In this document: piece after piece, positions 8,622 through 17,475 of the stretch
Layout of the letters: each line of letters opens with the position of its first letter
How positions within the stretch are numbered: position 1 is the stretch's first letter
Source: Arthrobacter sp. E3
Lineage (GTDB): Bacteria; Actinomycetota; Actinomycetes; Actinomycetales; Micrococcaceae
DNA length: 58,513 nt
NCBI RefSeq assembly: GCF_017353415.1
Contig: NZ_JAFMPX010000023.1
Location: forward strand, 1 to 58,513
Reading direction: 5' to 3'
The notes under the pieces: model-generated
The model's input: the letters and a program-made list of their open reading frames with translations, nothing else
What the model was told of the DNA's origin: nothing
Database searches by the model: none
Made by a program: the position numbers and the translations under genes

Positions 8622-9539
8622 ATGAAAACGGCACCCTCAGGACGCCAAATCGAACTCCGCCGCGGCGAGCAGCGGGTCGTCGTGACCGAAGTGGGCGCGG
8701 GTCTGCGAACGTACATGGCAGGCACACGCCCGGTCATCGACGGCTACCAGGAGAGCGAACGGTGCACGGGAGCGCGCGGGCACTCGCTGATCCCTTGGCC
8801 CAACCGCATCAAGGCCGGAAAGTACAGCTGGAGGGGTGTCGAACAGCAACTTGACCTCACCGAACCGGCGTTCAACGGCGCCATCCACGGCCTCACCCGT
8901 TGGGCCGCCTGGCAGCTGCTCGAGCACGAGGACGACCATGCCTCCTTCGGACACGTCCAGTACGCCTGCCCTGGCTGGCCGTGGGTGCTTGAGTGCCGGA
9001 TTGACTACAGCCTGGATGACACCGGATTGACAGTGCGCACCACCGCAACAAACCTCAGTGATAGTCCGGGCCCGTACGGCGCCGGCGCGCATCCCTACCT
9101 CAGCGTTGGAACCCCGAGCATCGACATGGCGCAGGTACGCGTTCCCGGCTCGCTCTACCTTCCCGTGGATGAGGTGGGCATTCCCACCGGACGGGAACCT
9201 GTTCAGGGCACCCACTACGACTTGCGTAACGAGGAGCTGTTGGGCGGGCGGAAAATCGATGTGGCCTATACGGATTTGGGACGCGACTCCGACGGCCGAG
9301 CCCGGGTCAGGCTTTCAGTGCCCGACGGACCGGCCGTAGCGCTGTGGGCTGATGAGGGGTACCCCTACCTTGAAATCTTTACCGGCGATTCCCTGCCCCA
9401 GCCCGGGCGCAGGCGTTCCGGCCTCGGGGTGGAACCCATGACGTGCGCGCCGAACGCTTTCAATTCCGGGGATGGTCTGCTTACTCTTGAGCCGGGCCAG
9501 GAACACAGTGCATGCTGGGGGATCGAACCCTATGCTTAG
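8622..9539 (+). CDS. Aldose 1-epimerase (mutarotase) family protein
   Basis: A 305-residue galactose-mutarotase-fold protein. Typical motifs are the Asn-Arg pair NRIKAGKY at residues 61-68, HGLTRW with H89, and AHPYLSVG with catalytic-type H157. It would interconvert alpha and beta anomers of a hexose, delivering the anomer used by the upstream oxidase. The ATG at 8622 follows AAGGAG at 8611-8616. It lies 27 bases after the enolase-superfamily gene, in the same operon. The terminal EIFTGDS segment likely holds the acidic partner residue. Confidence 0.85.
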   Translation: MKTAPSGRQIELRRGEQRVVVTEVGAGLRTYMAGTRPVIDGYQESERCTGARGHSLIPWPNRIKAGKYSWRGVEQQLDLTEPAFNGAIHGLTRWAAWQLLEHEDDHASFGHVQYACPGWPWVLECRIDYSLDDTGLTVRTTATNLSDSPGPYGAGAHPYLSVGTPSIDMAQVRVPGSLYLPVDEVGIPTGREPVQGTHYDLRNEELLGGRKIDVAYTDLGRDSDGRARVRLSVPDGPAVALWADEGYPYLEIFTGDSLPQPGRRRSGLGVEPMTCAPNAFNSGDGLLTLEPGQEHSACWGIEPYA

Positions 9540-9569
9540 GAACACAGGGCACACCGGACCCCGCCACGG

Positions 9570-10907
9570 GTGGGATTAACCGTGGGCAGCCGGGAGCCGG
9601 GCCTATTCACTTCGGCGGAACGCTTGCGAGACAAAATCCGTTCGACGTTCTGGGTCGTGCCGGGACTCTGTGTCCTCGTCTCGATTGCCTTTGCGCTGGT
9701 CCTGATCACCGTGGATCAGTGCCTGGACACGAACAACGGTGCCGAGTTTTTTTACCCTGGGGGACCCGACGGCGCACGCAGCCTGCTGTCCTCCGTCGTG
9801 ACGGCCATGATTTCCTTTACCGGGTTGGTTTTCTCCATCACTATCGTGGTGCTCCAACTCACCAGCGGACAGTTCTCCCCCCGCGTGCTGCGGTTTTTCC
9901 TGCGGGATAGGACCGTAAGGTTCTCGCTTGGCATCTTTATCGCCACATTTGTCTACGCCATGATGGTGGAGCGGTCGGTGGTGGGGGCCACCGGACAAGC
10001 GCCTTTCGTACCGCGGATCGCCGTGAGCACCGCGTTCATCTTCGTGCTCGCCAGTGTATGTTTCTTCATCGGCTATCTGGCCCGGATTGCCAACATGGTC
10101 CGGGTGGCGACCATCGTGACCGAGCTCGGCGCTGAAGCGCGACACACCCTGGATGAACGCTATGGCCCGAACCCACGCGCCGCGGCCTCCTCCGCAGCAG
10201 ACCCCGCCTCCGGAGTCGGGGAGGTGAAGGCGGCTGCCGGGCACAAGGTTGTGGTGGCACTGGAGGCCGGGGTGGTGGTCGCAGTCAATGAAGCCCGACT
10301 TGTGCAGGCCGCCGAACAAGCAGGGTGTTCGCTGGCCTTGACCGTTCGCATCGGCGATTTCGTCCCAGCCGGAGCGCCTCTGTGTGTTGTCACCCAAGGC
10401 CCGGGCAACACGGTTGGGGAGACGGCCCGCCGTGGGCACTCGCTCGATGAGCAAATTCTCGAGCACATAGCCCTGGACTCCGAACGGACCTCAGAGCAAG
10501 ACCTGGCTTTTAGCTTTCGCCAGCTGGTCGACATAGCAGAGCGGGCTCTGTCCCCAGCTGTCAACGACCCCACAACGGCGTGTCAATGCTTAGATATCCT
10601 CCACGACCTCTTACGCCGTCTGGCCATCCGCCAACTCCCCGACGGACGGTGGGCCGATTCAGGCGCAGTGGTTCGGTTGGTTATACCGCAATATCACTTT
10701 GTCGATTTTCTGGATTTGGCCGTCGGCGAGATTTGGCACTACGGTTCCGGAGCCGCCCAGGTGCCGCATCGATTGGCTCTTCTGTTGGAAGACCTCAGCA
10801 CCGCAGCCCTGCCCGAATACCAGCAGGATCTTCAGCGGTGGGCAGCGCACATATACCCGAACGCTCATGGCTTGGACCCCGTCCCGGACCATGCCAAAAG
10901 CCCATAA
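9570..10907 (+). CDS. DUF2254-family membrane protein
   Basis: A 445-residue predicted inner-membrane protein with four hydrophobic segments in the first 170 residues (near 27-50, 75-98, 117-138 and 142-165), then a long soluble part. The order ISFTGLVFSITIVVLQLTSGQFSPRVLR, then SFRQLVDIAERALSPAVNDPTTA, is diagnostic for DUF2254, a family of unknown function common in soil bacteria. The start is GTG 9570, with another GTG at 9582. The 30-base gap to the epimerase gene suggests it belongs to the same transcript, though no link with sugar metabolism is known. Confidence 0.8.
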   Translation: MGLTVGSREPGLFTSAERLRDKIRSTFWVVPGLCVLVSIAFALVLITVDQCLDTNNGAEFFYPGGPDGARSLLSSVVTAMISFTGLVFSITIVVLQLTSGQFSPRVLRFFLRDRTVRFSLGIFIATFVYAMMVERSVVGATGQAPFVPRIAVSTAFIFVLASVCFFIGYLARIANMVRVATIVTELGAEARHTLDERYGPNPRAAASSAADPASGVGEVKAAAGHKVVVALEAGVVVAVNEARLVQAAEQAGCSLALTVRIGDFVPAGAPLCVVTQGPGNTVGETARRGHSLDEQILEHIALDSERTSEQDLAFSFRQLVDIAERALSPAVNDPTTACQCLDILHDLLRRLAIRQLPDGRWADSGAVVRLVIPQYHFVDFLDLAVGEIWHYGSGAAQVPHRLALLLEDLSTAALPEYQQDLQRWAAHIYPNAHGLDPVPDHAKSP

Positions 10908-10962
10908 ACCATCACGTACATCCCCTCGTGCTGGCGGATAGCCGGCAGAAAGCAGGTACACC

Positions 10963-11973
10963 ATGAAGACGCCACAAGTTGTTGTGATCACCGGGGCAAG
11001 CGCCGGCATCGGTCGGGCGACGGCGCAGGCCTTCGGGCGCCGTGGCGCCAAGATCGGATTGCTCGCCCGGGGCCAGGCAGGGCTGGACGGGGCAAAGAAA
11101 GACGTCGAGACCGCCGGCGGTCAGGCCCTGACCATCCCCACCGACGTCTCGGACTACGCACAAGTGGAAGCGGCCGCCGATGCCGTCGAAAAGAAGTTTG
11201 GGCCGATTGATGTCTGGATCAACGTGGCCTTCACCTCCGTCTTCGCGCCCTTCCTGAAGATTAGGCCGGAAGAGTTCAAACGCGTGACCGAGGTCTCCTA
11301 CCTGGGTTTCGTCTATGGTACCCATGTGGCACTCTCCAGGATGGTCCCGGCCGGGCACGGCACCATTGTTCAGGTCGGATCCGCGCTGGGTGCCCGAAGC
11401 ATCCCGCTACAATCTGCCTATTGCGGAGCCAAGCATGCCGTGAACGGCTTCACGTCCACGATTCGGACCGAACTGCTCCACGATAGATCTGCCGTGCACA
11501 TCACCATTGTACAAATGCCGGCCGTGAATACACCGCAGTTCTCCTGGGTGCTCTCGCGGCTGCCAAATCATCCACAGCCTGTGCCGCCGATCTACCAACC
11601 TGAGGTCGCGGCCCGCGGGGTGGTGTTCGCAGCCGACCACCCCCAGCGAAAGCAGTATTGGGTCGGCGCGTCCACGGTTGGCACTATTTTTGTCAACAAG
11701 TTTGCCGCACCAGTGCTGGACCTGTATCTGTCTCGGACCGGGTTTAAGTCCCAGCAAACCGATAGAAAAGCTCCTGCAGACGCTCCCCAGAATCTCTGGG
11801 AACCGGCAGACGGAGCTGCCGGCCGTGATTATGGTTCCCACGGAATATTTGATGACAGGGCACACACCCACGCACCCCAGTTGTGGTTCTCTCACCATGC
11901 TCGTCTGTCAACTGGTGGTGCGATCGCCGGGGTGGGACTTACGGCCCTGTTAGTGCGCCAGCTGTGCCGATGA
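10963..11973 (+). CDS. Short-chain dehydrogenase/reductase with C-terminal extension
   Basis: A 336-residue SDR with TGASAGIGRAT at residues 8-18 and the catalytic YCGAK motif in the middle. The motif normally reading NNAG is changed to NVAF (INVAFTSVFAPF), a notable substitution in the structural turn. A tail of roughly 90 residues after the Rossmann domain includes a hydrophobic stretch at the very end (GAIAGVGLTALLV), so it may touch the membrane. Such longer SDRs are often found with general-stress genes. It lies 55 bases after the DUF2254 gene on the same strand; 119 bases then separate it from the convergent GH15 gene. Confidence 0.8.
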   Translation: MKTPQVVVITGASAGIGRATAQAFGRRGAKIGLLARGQAGLDGAKKDVETAGGQALTIPTDVSDYAQVEAAADAVEKKFGPIDVWINVAFTSVFAPFLKIRPEEFKRVTEVSYLGFVYGTHVALSRMVPAGHGTIVQVGSALGARSIPLQSAYCGAKHAVNGFTSTIRTELLHDRSAVHITIVQMPAVNTPQFSWVLSRLPNHPQPVPPIYQPEVAARGVVFAADHPQRKQYWVGASTVGTIFVNKFAAPVLDLYLSRTGFKSQQTDRKAPADAPQNLWEPADGAAGRDYGSHGIFDDRAHTHAPQLWFSHHARLSTGGAIAGVGLTALLVRQLCR

Positions 11974-12092
11974 CACGAAACAAGGACATTGCCTGTACTC
12001 GCACTTAATTGCTGCGTGGTTCCGGCTGGGCTCACAGCATGGCACACCGTTGGCCGTGTGGCGGCCAGCGCCAGTGTGCCTGCTCTGCTCGT

Positions 12093-13865
12093 CTAAGTTG
12101 TCTCCCATGGCTTCGCAAGCCTGGCCGAGCACTCCAGCATGAGCGCATGGACAAAGGCCTGTGGAAGATTGCCGCGCAGCTGGCGCTGGGTCACGTCGAA
12201 TTCTTCTGAGTACAGGCCGGGAGGACCGCAAGCGGCCCGGTTCCGTTCAAACCAACGCGTCGCGTCGACTTCACGACCTTGTTGGTGCAGGGCCAGCGCC
12301 ATGGTGAATCCACAGAGCAGAAAGGCACCCTCGGCATCCTCCAGCGGTCCAGCATCCTGACGGAAACGGTAGAGGAAGCTGTCCACACCGAGTTCTTCCT
12401 CCAGGCTTTGCAATGTCACCAAAGTTCGGGGGTCATCCGCCGCGAGCCCTCCGCGAATTGGCGGCAACAAGAGTGCGGAATCGTTGCGTTCATCGTCGGG
12501 GGCCCGCTGCCATCGTCCGGTGGAATGCGTTGAGGTGGCGGCGGTCTCCGCGAGAATCCCCTCGGCCAGTGCCAGCCAGCTGCCGATGCGCCCGCTGGGT
12601 GCACACTGTTTGCTGATCGCCCGCAGCCCGGCGACGCAGATCAGCCGGCTTTCCGTCCAGTTCTTGTCATCCAGTTCCCATATTCCTGCCTCAGGATCCT
12701 GCCAGCGGGCAGCGATGGCGTTGGCTGCTGTCTCAGCTGCTCGCCAGCCTGCGGCATCAAGATGATCGTGGCTGGCTGCGGCTGAGAACAGCAGCAAGGA
12801 TTCGCCCAACGCATCAAGTTGGAACTGTGCGTTGACATGGTTGCCAGCGATATCCGATCCACCGGGGTAGCCGGGCAGCTTTAGCATCCGTTGGTCAGGG
12901 ACAGGACCGCCGAGAGTGGTGTATGCCGGCTTCAGGTTGGGTCCGTCTTCCAACAGGCGCTTAGAAACGAACCGGACCGCATCATCGAGCAGCGGGTGCG
13001 GGCCGGCGGCCGCGACGGCTTCCCCGGTGAAGCACTGGTCCCTGATCCACACATACCTGTAGTCGTAGTTGCGGCCCTGTTTTGCACGCTCCGGCAAACT
13101 CATGGTCGCGGCAGCGACCATGCCGCCTCCGCAGCTGGTCAGCCCGCGCAGGACAGCGTAGGCGTGGCGGGAATCGCGGGGAGTAAGAGTCTCGGCAAGG
13201 TCGGGGACCGCGTTCTTCCAGGCAGCCGACGTGGCTTCCCAGACCGTGTCTGGATCAACGGGTTCATCCGGCAGCGCGGCTTCTCCCAGTTCAAGCACAA
13301 AGTCATGGCGTTCACCGGCCCGAACAGTGAGATCCATGGACAGGGCCGGTGATCCGTTGCCGGTGGCTGGGTGGGCATCGCCGGCCCCGAGCCAACGCAT
13401 CCTCAGGTTTCCTGTGCGTCCCGTCCAGATCCCATCCTCGCATGCCAAGGAACGAAGGCCGCTGTGGCCAAACCCAGCCCTGGGGTCCAGGACAACGCGG
13501 ACGTGAGCATCGCCGTCTACCGCCACAACCCGGCGCAGCACCACAGCCCGGCCAGGCTCTGCGGGAAACGCCAGCGCCTCCCGGCACTCGATAATGCCGG
13601 TCTCGGTGACCCACCGGCTATGCCAGACCAGTGTCCCTTCTTCGTAGTAGCCGCCCCAAACGAACCGGCCACGGGGCGTGATGGCGTAGTTGCCATGGCC
13701 GCCTATTAGGGAGGAAAAGACCGCATCGGAGTCCCAACGCGGAACACACATCCACACAAAATCACCTTTGGGCCCGACGAGGATCCCACGTTCCCCGTCG
13801 GCTATCAGCGCGTACTCCCGCAGCACGTGTGGTGCGAATTGCCAGTCTTCTTTCGACTTCACCAC
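12093..13865 (-). CDS. Glycoside hydrolase family 15 protein (glucoamylase/trehalase type)
   Basis: A 590-residue cytoplasmic enzyme with an N-terminal beta-sandwich and a C-terminal (alpha/alpha)6 barrel. Diagnostic GH15 motifs are NYDYRYVWIRD, a GIWE segment carrying one catalytic glutamate, EGAFLLCGFTMALAL, and near the end YSEEFD with LRGNLPQAFVHALM, which carries the second. Substrates in the family include starch-like glucans and, in actinobacterial members, trehalose; the sequence does not decide between them. Translation is taken from GTG 13865, preceded by AAGGA. There is no signal peptide, favouring an intracellular glucan or trehalose. Confidence 0.85.
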   Translation of the reverse strand: MVKSKEDWQFAPHVLREYALIADGERGILVGPKGDFVWMCVPRWDSDAVFSSLIGGHGNYAITPRGRFVWGGYYEEGTLVWHSRWVTETGIIECREALAFPAEPGRAVVLRRVVAVDGDAHVRVVLDPRAGFGHSGLRSLACEDGIWTGRTGNLRMRWLGAGDAHPATGNGSPALSMDLTVRAGERHDFVLELGEAALPDEPVDPDTVWEATSAAWKNAVPDLAETLTPRDSRHAYAVLRGLTSCGGGMVAAATMSLPERAKQGRNYDYRYVWIRDQCFTGEAVAAAGPHPLLDDAVRFVSKRLLEDGPNLKPAYTTLGGPVPDQRMLKLPGYPGGSDIAGNHVNAQFQLDALGESLLLFSAAASHDHLDAAGWRAAETAANAIAARWQDPEAGIWELDDKNWTESRLICVAGLRAISKQCAPSGRIGSWLALAEGILAETAATSTHSTGRWQRAPDDERNDSALLLPPIRGGLAADDPRTLVTLQSLEEELGVDSFLYRFRQDAGPLEDAEGAFLLCGFTMALALHQQGREVDATRWFERNRAACGPPGLYSEEFDVTQRQLRGNLPQAFVHALMLECSARLAKPWETT

Positions 13866-13911
13866 TTTGATTCATCCTTGCTTCCGTTGTTCCCGTGAAA
13901 TGCCACTCCTG

Positions 13912-15753
13912 CTATTTGTCATGGTCTTCGTGCTTGTTTCCTTGGCCGATGTGGAGTTTGCCCTTGACGCGTTCAATGCCTTCAGACACGAGGGCTTCCG
14001 CGGAATCACGGATGACGCCGAGTTCAAACGGGTCCCCCTTCAGGAGCGCTTCACCGGTATTTTTCGCATATTCGGCCGTGATGTGCGGTGGAAGCGGAGG
14101 GACGCTCCTGCTCGTGTAGGCATCGATGAGAGTGATGCCACGGTGCGCGAATGCCGCATCCCAGGCCGCCGCCACGTCGTCGTCGTGTTTAACACGGATC
14201 CCCTGAAACCCGAGCAGTTCCGCCCACCCGGCGTAGTCGATGGATTCGACATCTTGGGAGGTCTCCCACACCGGATTCGCATCCTCAGTGCGCATCTCCC
14301 AGGACACCTGGGTCAGATCATTGTTGTGCAGGACCATGATGATCAGTTGGGGGTTGTCCCATTCCTTCATGTACTTCTTAATCGTGATGAGTTCGTTCAT
14401 CCCCAGCATCTGGAACGCCCCGTCACCGATGGTGCAGATGACGGGCCGCTCAGGATAGGCGAACTTTGCCGCCACCGCGTACGGCATGGCGGCCAGCATG
14501 GTTGCGAGCCGTCCGGAAAGATCCCCCATCATGCCATTGCGGAAGCGAATATGGTGACCATACCAATCGGCAGTGCTGCCAGCGTCCGCCGTGACAATGG
14601 CCTGCGGGGGCAGGCGTTTGTTCAGCTCATGGTAGACACGCCTCGGATTGACCCCGTCCTCGTAGACCAACATCGCCTGGGCTTCCATCTCGTGTTCCCA
14701 CTCGATCATCTCCTTGGCGACGTTTTCCTGCCACGAAAGATCCGTCTTCGCCTCCAAATGCGGGATGAGCGCCATCAATGTTGCTTTCACATCGCCCCAG
14801 AGATTCAACTCAGTAGGATAACGCAACCCCATTTGTTCCGGCTTCAGATCGACCTGGATCGCCCTGGCCTGCCCGCTCGGCGGCAGGAACTGGCTGTAGG
14901 GGTAGTTGGTCCCCAGGAAAACCAGGGTGTCGCAATCCTTCATCTGGTGCATGCTCGGACGGGTGCCCAACAGACCCAACTGCTGGCTGTGGTGCGGAAC
15001 GTCCGAGGGCACCACCTGCTTGGCACGAAGCGTCGTGATCAGCCCCGCGCCGGCCAGCCGTGCCGCTTCAAGGACTTCATCGGTTGCGCCGTTAGTGCCA
15101 TGGCCCACGAGGAACGTCACCTTAGCCCCCGCATTGATGATGGCCGCCGCCTTCACGATCTCGCTCTCAGGGGGAGCGATGGAAAGCGAGGGAGCCACAG
15201 CGCTGGAGCGCGATACCCAGTTGGCCGGGGAAAGCTCCGCCATCTTCATGCCCTGGACATCATGGGGAAGGATGATCACAGCTGGCCCAAGCCGGACCCG
15301 CGCCGTGCGGAACGCAGTGTCAACCACAGCCTGGGCCTGCTCCGGTGAAACGATGGTCTGAACGTACACCGCCACATCGGACAAGGTCCGCTCGAGATTG
15401 CTCTCCTGCTGCGTGAACGTCCCCAACGAGGGAAGGCCCTGCTGCCCGATGATGGCGACAACTGGCTGGTTGTCCATCTTCGCATCGTAAAGCCCATTCA
15501 ACAGGTGAAACGCCCCCGGGCTGGAGGTGGCAATGCACACCCCCACCTCACCGGTGAACTTGGCATGCGCCGTGGCCATCAGCGAACAGATCTCCTCATG
15601 GGTAGGACGAATATACTGCAGTCCATCGCCCTCACGTTGGGCCTTGCCAAGAGCACCATCAAACTCCCCAATCCCGTCACCAGGGAACGCGAAAACCCGG
15701 CTCACACCCCAGTCCCGAATCCTCTGGATCACAAAATCGCTTACCGTATCCAT
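13912..15753 (-). CDS. Thiamine-diphosphate enzyme of the pyruvate oxidase group (YdaP/PoxB-like)
   Basis: A 613-residue ThDP enzyme with the standard three-domain layout: PYR domain with the cofactor-activating glutamate in RPTHEE (E53/E54), a central Rossmann-like domain (about 195-330), and a PP domain with the magnesium/ThDP motif GDGAFQMLGMNELITIKK starting at 443 and NND at 477-479. The HNNDLTQVSWEMR signature resembles YdaP of Bacillus, which belongs to the SigB general stress regulon. It probably decarboxylates pyruvate oxidatively. It lies 47 bases before the GH15 gene and downstream of leader copy C. Confidence 0.85.
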   Translation of the reverse strand: MDTVSDFVIQRIRDWGVSRVFAFPGDGIGEFDGALGKAQREGDGLQYIRPTHEEICSLMATAHAKFTGEVGVCIATSSPGAFHLLNGLYDAKMDNQPVVAIIGQQGLPSLGTFTQQESNLERTLSDVAVYVQTIVSPEQAQAVVDTAFRTARVRLGPAVIILPHDVQGMKMAELSPANWVSRSSAVAPSLSIAPPESEIVKAAAIINAGAKVTFLVGHGTNGATDEVLEAARLAGAGLITTLRAKQVVPSDVPHHSQQLGLLGTRPSMHQMKDCDTLVFLGTNYPYSQFLPPSGQARAIQVDLKPEQMGLRYPTELNLWGDVKATLMALIPHLEAKTDLSWQENVAKEMIEWEHEMEAQAMLVYEDGVNPRRVYHELNKRLPPQAIVTADAGSTADWYGHHIRFRNGMMGDLSGRLATMLAAMPYAVAAKFAYPERPVICTIGDGAFQMLGMNELITIKKYMKEWDNPQLIIMVLHNNDLTQVSWEMRTEDANPVWETSQDVESIDYAGWAELLGFQGIRVKHDDDVAAAWDAAFAHRGITLIDAYTSRSVPPLPPHITAEYAKNTGEALLKGDPFELGVIRDSAEALVSEGIERVKGKLHIGQGNKHEDHDK

Positions 15754-15777
15754 CTCACACCACTTTCACATTGAATT

Positions 15778-16077
15778 TCAGTTCCGGCACTGCACAACAG
15801 CGCGACTGGCGTAGCTAGGGCTGGCATAAAACGACCCGTAGCCCTCGAGTTGGATACGCTCGACCAGGACGCTGACGGACATCGCATTTCTCGTGATTGG
15901 CCCAGCTGCCCTGTGAGTTGCCGCACCCTCCCCGGCAAACCCGTTCCCTACCAGTTTTCTCTCCCACGTGTCAGGCCGCATAGGGTTTGAATGGGGGAAT
16001 AGTTTGGAGACAGAATCTGGTATCACCGGATCAGCATCGGTATTTGGGGGAAGGGAAGAGTGCGATTGTGGATACAT
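15778..16077 (-). CDS. Possible small ORF between leader copy C and the ThDP enzyme
   Basis: ATG at 16077-16075, reached directly from leader copy C, opens a 99-residue frame (MYPQSHSSLPPNTDADP...) ending 24 bases before the ThDP enzyme. There is no recognisable domain or membrane segment. Leader copy B is also followed by an ATG with a similar beginning (MYQQQ), but the two frames diverge at once. It may be a leader peptide, a poorly conserved protein or noise. Confidence 0.25.
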   Translation of the reverse strand: MYPQSHSSLPPNTDADPVIPDSVSKLFPHSNPMRPDTWERKLVGNGFAGEGAATHRAAGPITRNAMSVSVLVERIQLEGYGSFYASPSYASRAVVQCRN

Positions 16078-16250
16078 GCGTGAAGCCCCTTTCCACTGTG
16101 TCAAATTCATAGGCAACACTGCCGGGACGGGGCAGACATACCGCTGACAACACTTATTTTTGACCCTAGCCACATCCAAAGAAGCGGTCAAGAGAAAAAG
16201 GAGATGTACAACATACACACGGGAAAGTCACAGAAATCGCCAAGAAATCG
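16075..16250 (-). promoter_or_regulatory. Promoter and leader element, copy C (long form)
   Basis: The inverted counterpart of copy B, about 85% identical. Promoter TTGACC (16191-16186), 17-base spacer, TAGGGT (16168-16163). The leader carries CTGCCCC (16135-16129), CGGCAGTGTTGCCTATG, TTTGACAC and AAAGGGGCTTC before ATG 16077-16075. GCCCC and GGGGC can pair perfectly over five bases. The output strand leads to the small ORF and the YdaP-like gene. Confidence 0.5.
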
Positions 16251-16292
16251 TGTTCACTTCTGCATCGGACAGGGGCGGGAAGACGCACCGAG

Positions 16293-16661
16293 TCAAGTGG
16301 CGCGGGATGGTTTGCCGTGTTTGCTTGGCGGCGCACTCGACAGCAGCTCGGCTGTTGCAAAGAAGCAGGCGACGGCGGCGTCAGCGAAGGCGGCCTTGCG
16401 CCGTCGTCCATCGCTGAGCGCCAGAATGACCATCGTCGAGGCATGCAACAAGTCCACAACGGCGCCAGCCCGGTGGAGGAAAGTTGAACGGGGAGCCAAG
16501 CCGATGACCGCGGCTTGAAACAGGTGCCGGGCCCCAAGCACTCGGACAACCACTGTGGCTCTGCTGTCGAGCCGGTGCCGGAGAATTCTGGCGGCGATGA
16601 AGTCCGGCCTAGTCAGTTGGCACAGACCGTAACCCGCACGCAGCGGCTCAAGGTACGTCAT
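16293..16661 (-). CDS. Small alanine-rich membrane-associated protein, third gene of the encapsulin operon
   Basis: A 122-residue protein starting with ATG 16661, inside the last codons of the encapsulin gene (14-base overlap), hence translationally coupled. It contains VVVRVLGARHLFQAAVIGLA, then AVVDLLHASTMVILALSD, RRRKAAFADAAVACFFATAELL. This pattern (GARHL.Q, then DxLHA.SM, then a final hydrophobic helix) recurs in small actinobacterial proteins of unknown function with two or three membrane-like helices. Its overlap with the shell gene hints at a link with the nanocompartment, but no such partner is established as far as I know. Confidence 0.65.
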   Translation of the reverse strand: MTYLEPLRAGYGLCQLTRPDFIAARILRHRLDSRATVVVRVLGARHLFQAAVIGLAPRSTFLHRAGAVVDLLHASTMVILALSDGRRRKAAFADAAVACFFATAELLSSAPPSKHGKPSRAT

Positions 16662-17475
16662 CAATTGAACCTGTTAGCCAGACAGCTGCTTCGGGGGTGG
16701 CAACCCGGAAACTGAAGGACTGTTCGAGATAGAGGTGGACAGAATCTGCGTCGTGGTAGTTGTATCCTACGGACAGGTCTTGGCCGGACTCAAAGAGGAA
16801 GTCACCGCCGCGCAGGCTGATGACGATCGCACCACTGACTCCGGGTGCCCAGACAAGAGGACCGCCAAGGATGTTTCGCAGATGCTCGGAAAGCAGGTAG
16901 CCGCCGCGTTCGGTGAATTCCATGACGGCTGTGTAGTGGCCAGGGCCCATGGCCATCCCAAACGGTCCGGCAATCCCATTTCGTAGGAGCATGGCCACGG
17001 CTTTGGCCGCTCGTTTCGGGTAGTCATTGAAGTCCTTGACCCGCGGTATGTGAGGATTCGTCGACGCGTCGGTGACTCCTGCGAAGGAGGCTTGCGGCCA
17101 GCCGTGCAGTACGGCAATGTTCTCCGTGCTGGCCATGCGGACTGCTGCGTCGTCAAGGCTGTGAAGATCGACGTCGGCTGCGCCCGCATCGTTCGCCGAC
17201 AGTTCACTTCTGTCCACACTAAAGTCCGAACGAACCTCAACCAATGCCAAAGTGCGGCGACGGTGTGCAGTTATGCCGCTTCCGAAAGGGCCCTGGATCG
17301 GTTCGATGCGACCCAAATTGGTTGCCGAGTGTTCCCATCCCAAAGGGCCGGCGAAGTCGACCAGCTTCCTGGCGCCCAATGCCACCATCAAACGCTCTCG
17401 GGCTTCCTTGTCCAAAAGCTCCCAACCTTTGTCGGAGATGGGGGCATGTTCGCGAAGCAGGTGGTTTTGAGTCAT
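16648..17475 (-). CDS. enc: Encapsulin nanocompartment shell protein (linocin M18 family)
   Basis: A 275-residue HK97-fold protein that self-assembles into a hollow protein shell. The N-terminal part HAPISDKGWELLDKEARE, then RKLVDFAGPLGWEHSATNLG, matches the cargo-binding N-arm and P-domain of family 1 encapsulins; the usual length is 260-270. The start is ATG 17475, overlapping the stop of the ferritin-like cargo gene by ATGA; a longer frame to 17634 is a shadow of that gene. Family 1 shells were once annotated as the bacteriocin linocin M18, but storage of cargo enzyme is the better supported role. Here the cargo is the EncFtn gene just upstream. Confidence 0.93.
   Translation of the reverse strand: MTQNHLLREHAPISDKGWELLDKEARERLMVALGARKLVDFAGPLGWEHSATNLGRIEPIQGPFGSGITAHRRRTLALVEVRSDFSVDRSELSANDAGAADVDLHSLDDAAVRMASTENIAVLHGWPQASFAGVTDASTNPHIPRVKDFNDYPKRAAKAVAMLLRNGIAGPFGMAMGPGHYTAVMEFTERGGYLLSEHLRNILGGPLVWAPGVSGAIVISLRGGDFLFESGQDLSVGYNYHDADSVHLYLEQSFSFRVATPEAAVWLTGSIDDVP

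Noticed and set aside
13690-15348. 552-residue plus-strand frame opposite the ThDP enzyme
   Set aside because: Long open antisense frames are common in high-GC genes; the minus strand carries all ThDP motifs.
16166-16549. Minus-strand 127-residue frame downstream of encapsulin
   Set aside because: It overlaps the better supported 122-residue gene in another frame and is rich in Cys, Pro and Arg.
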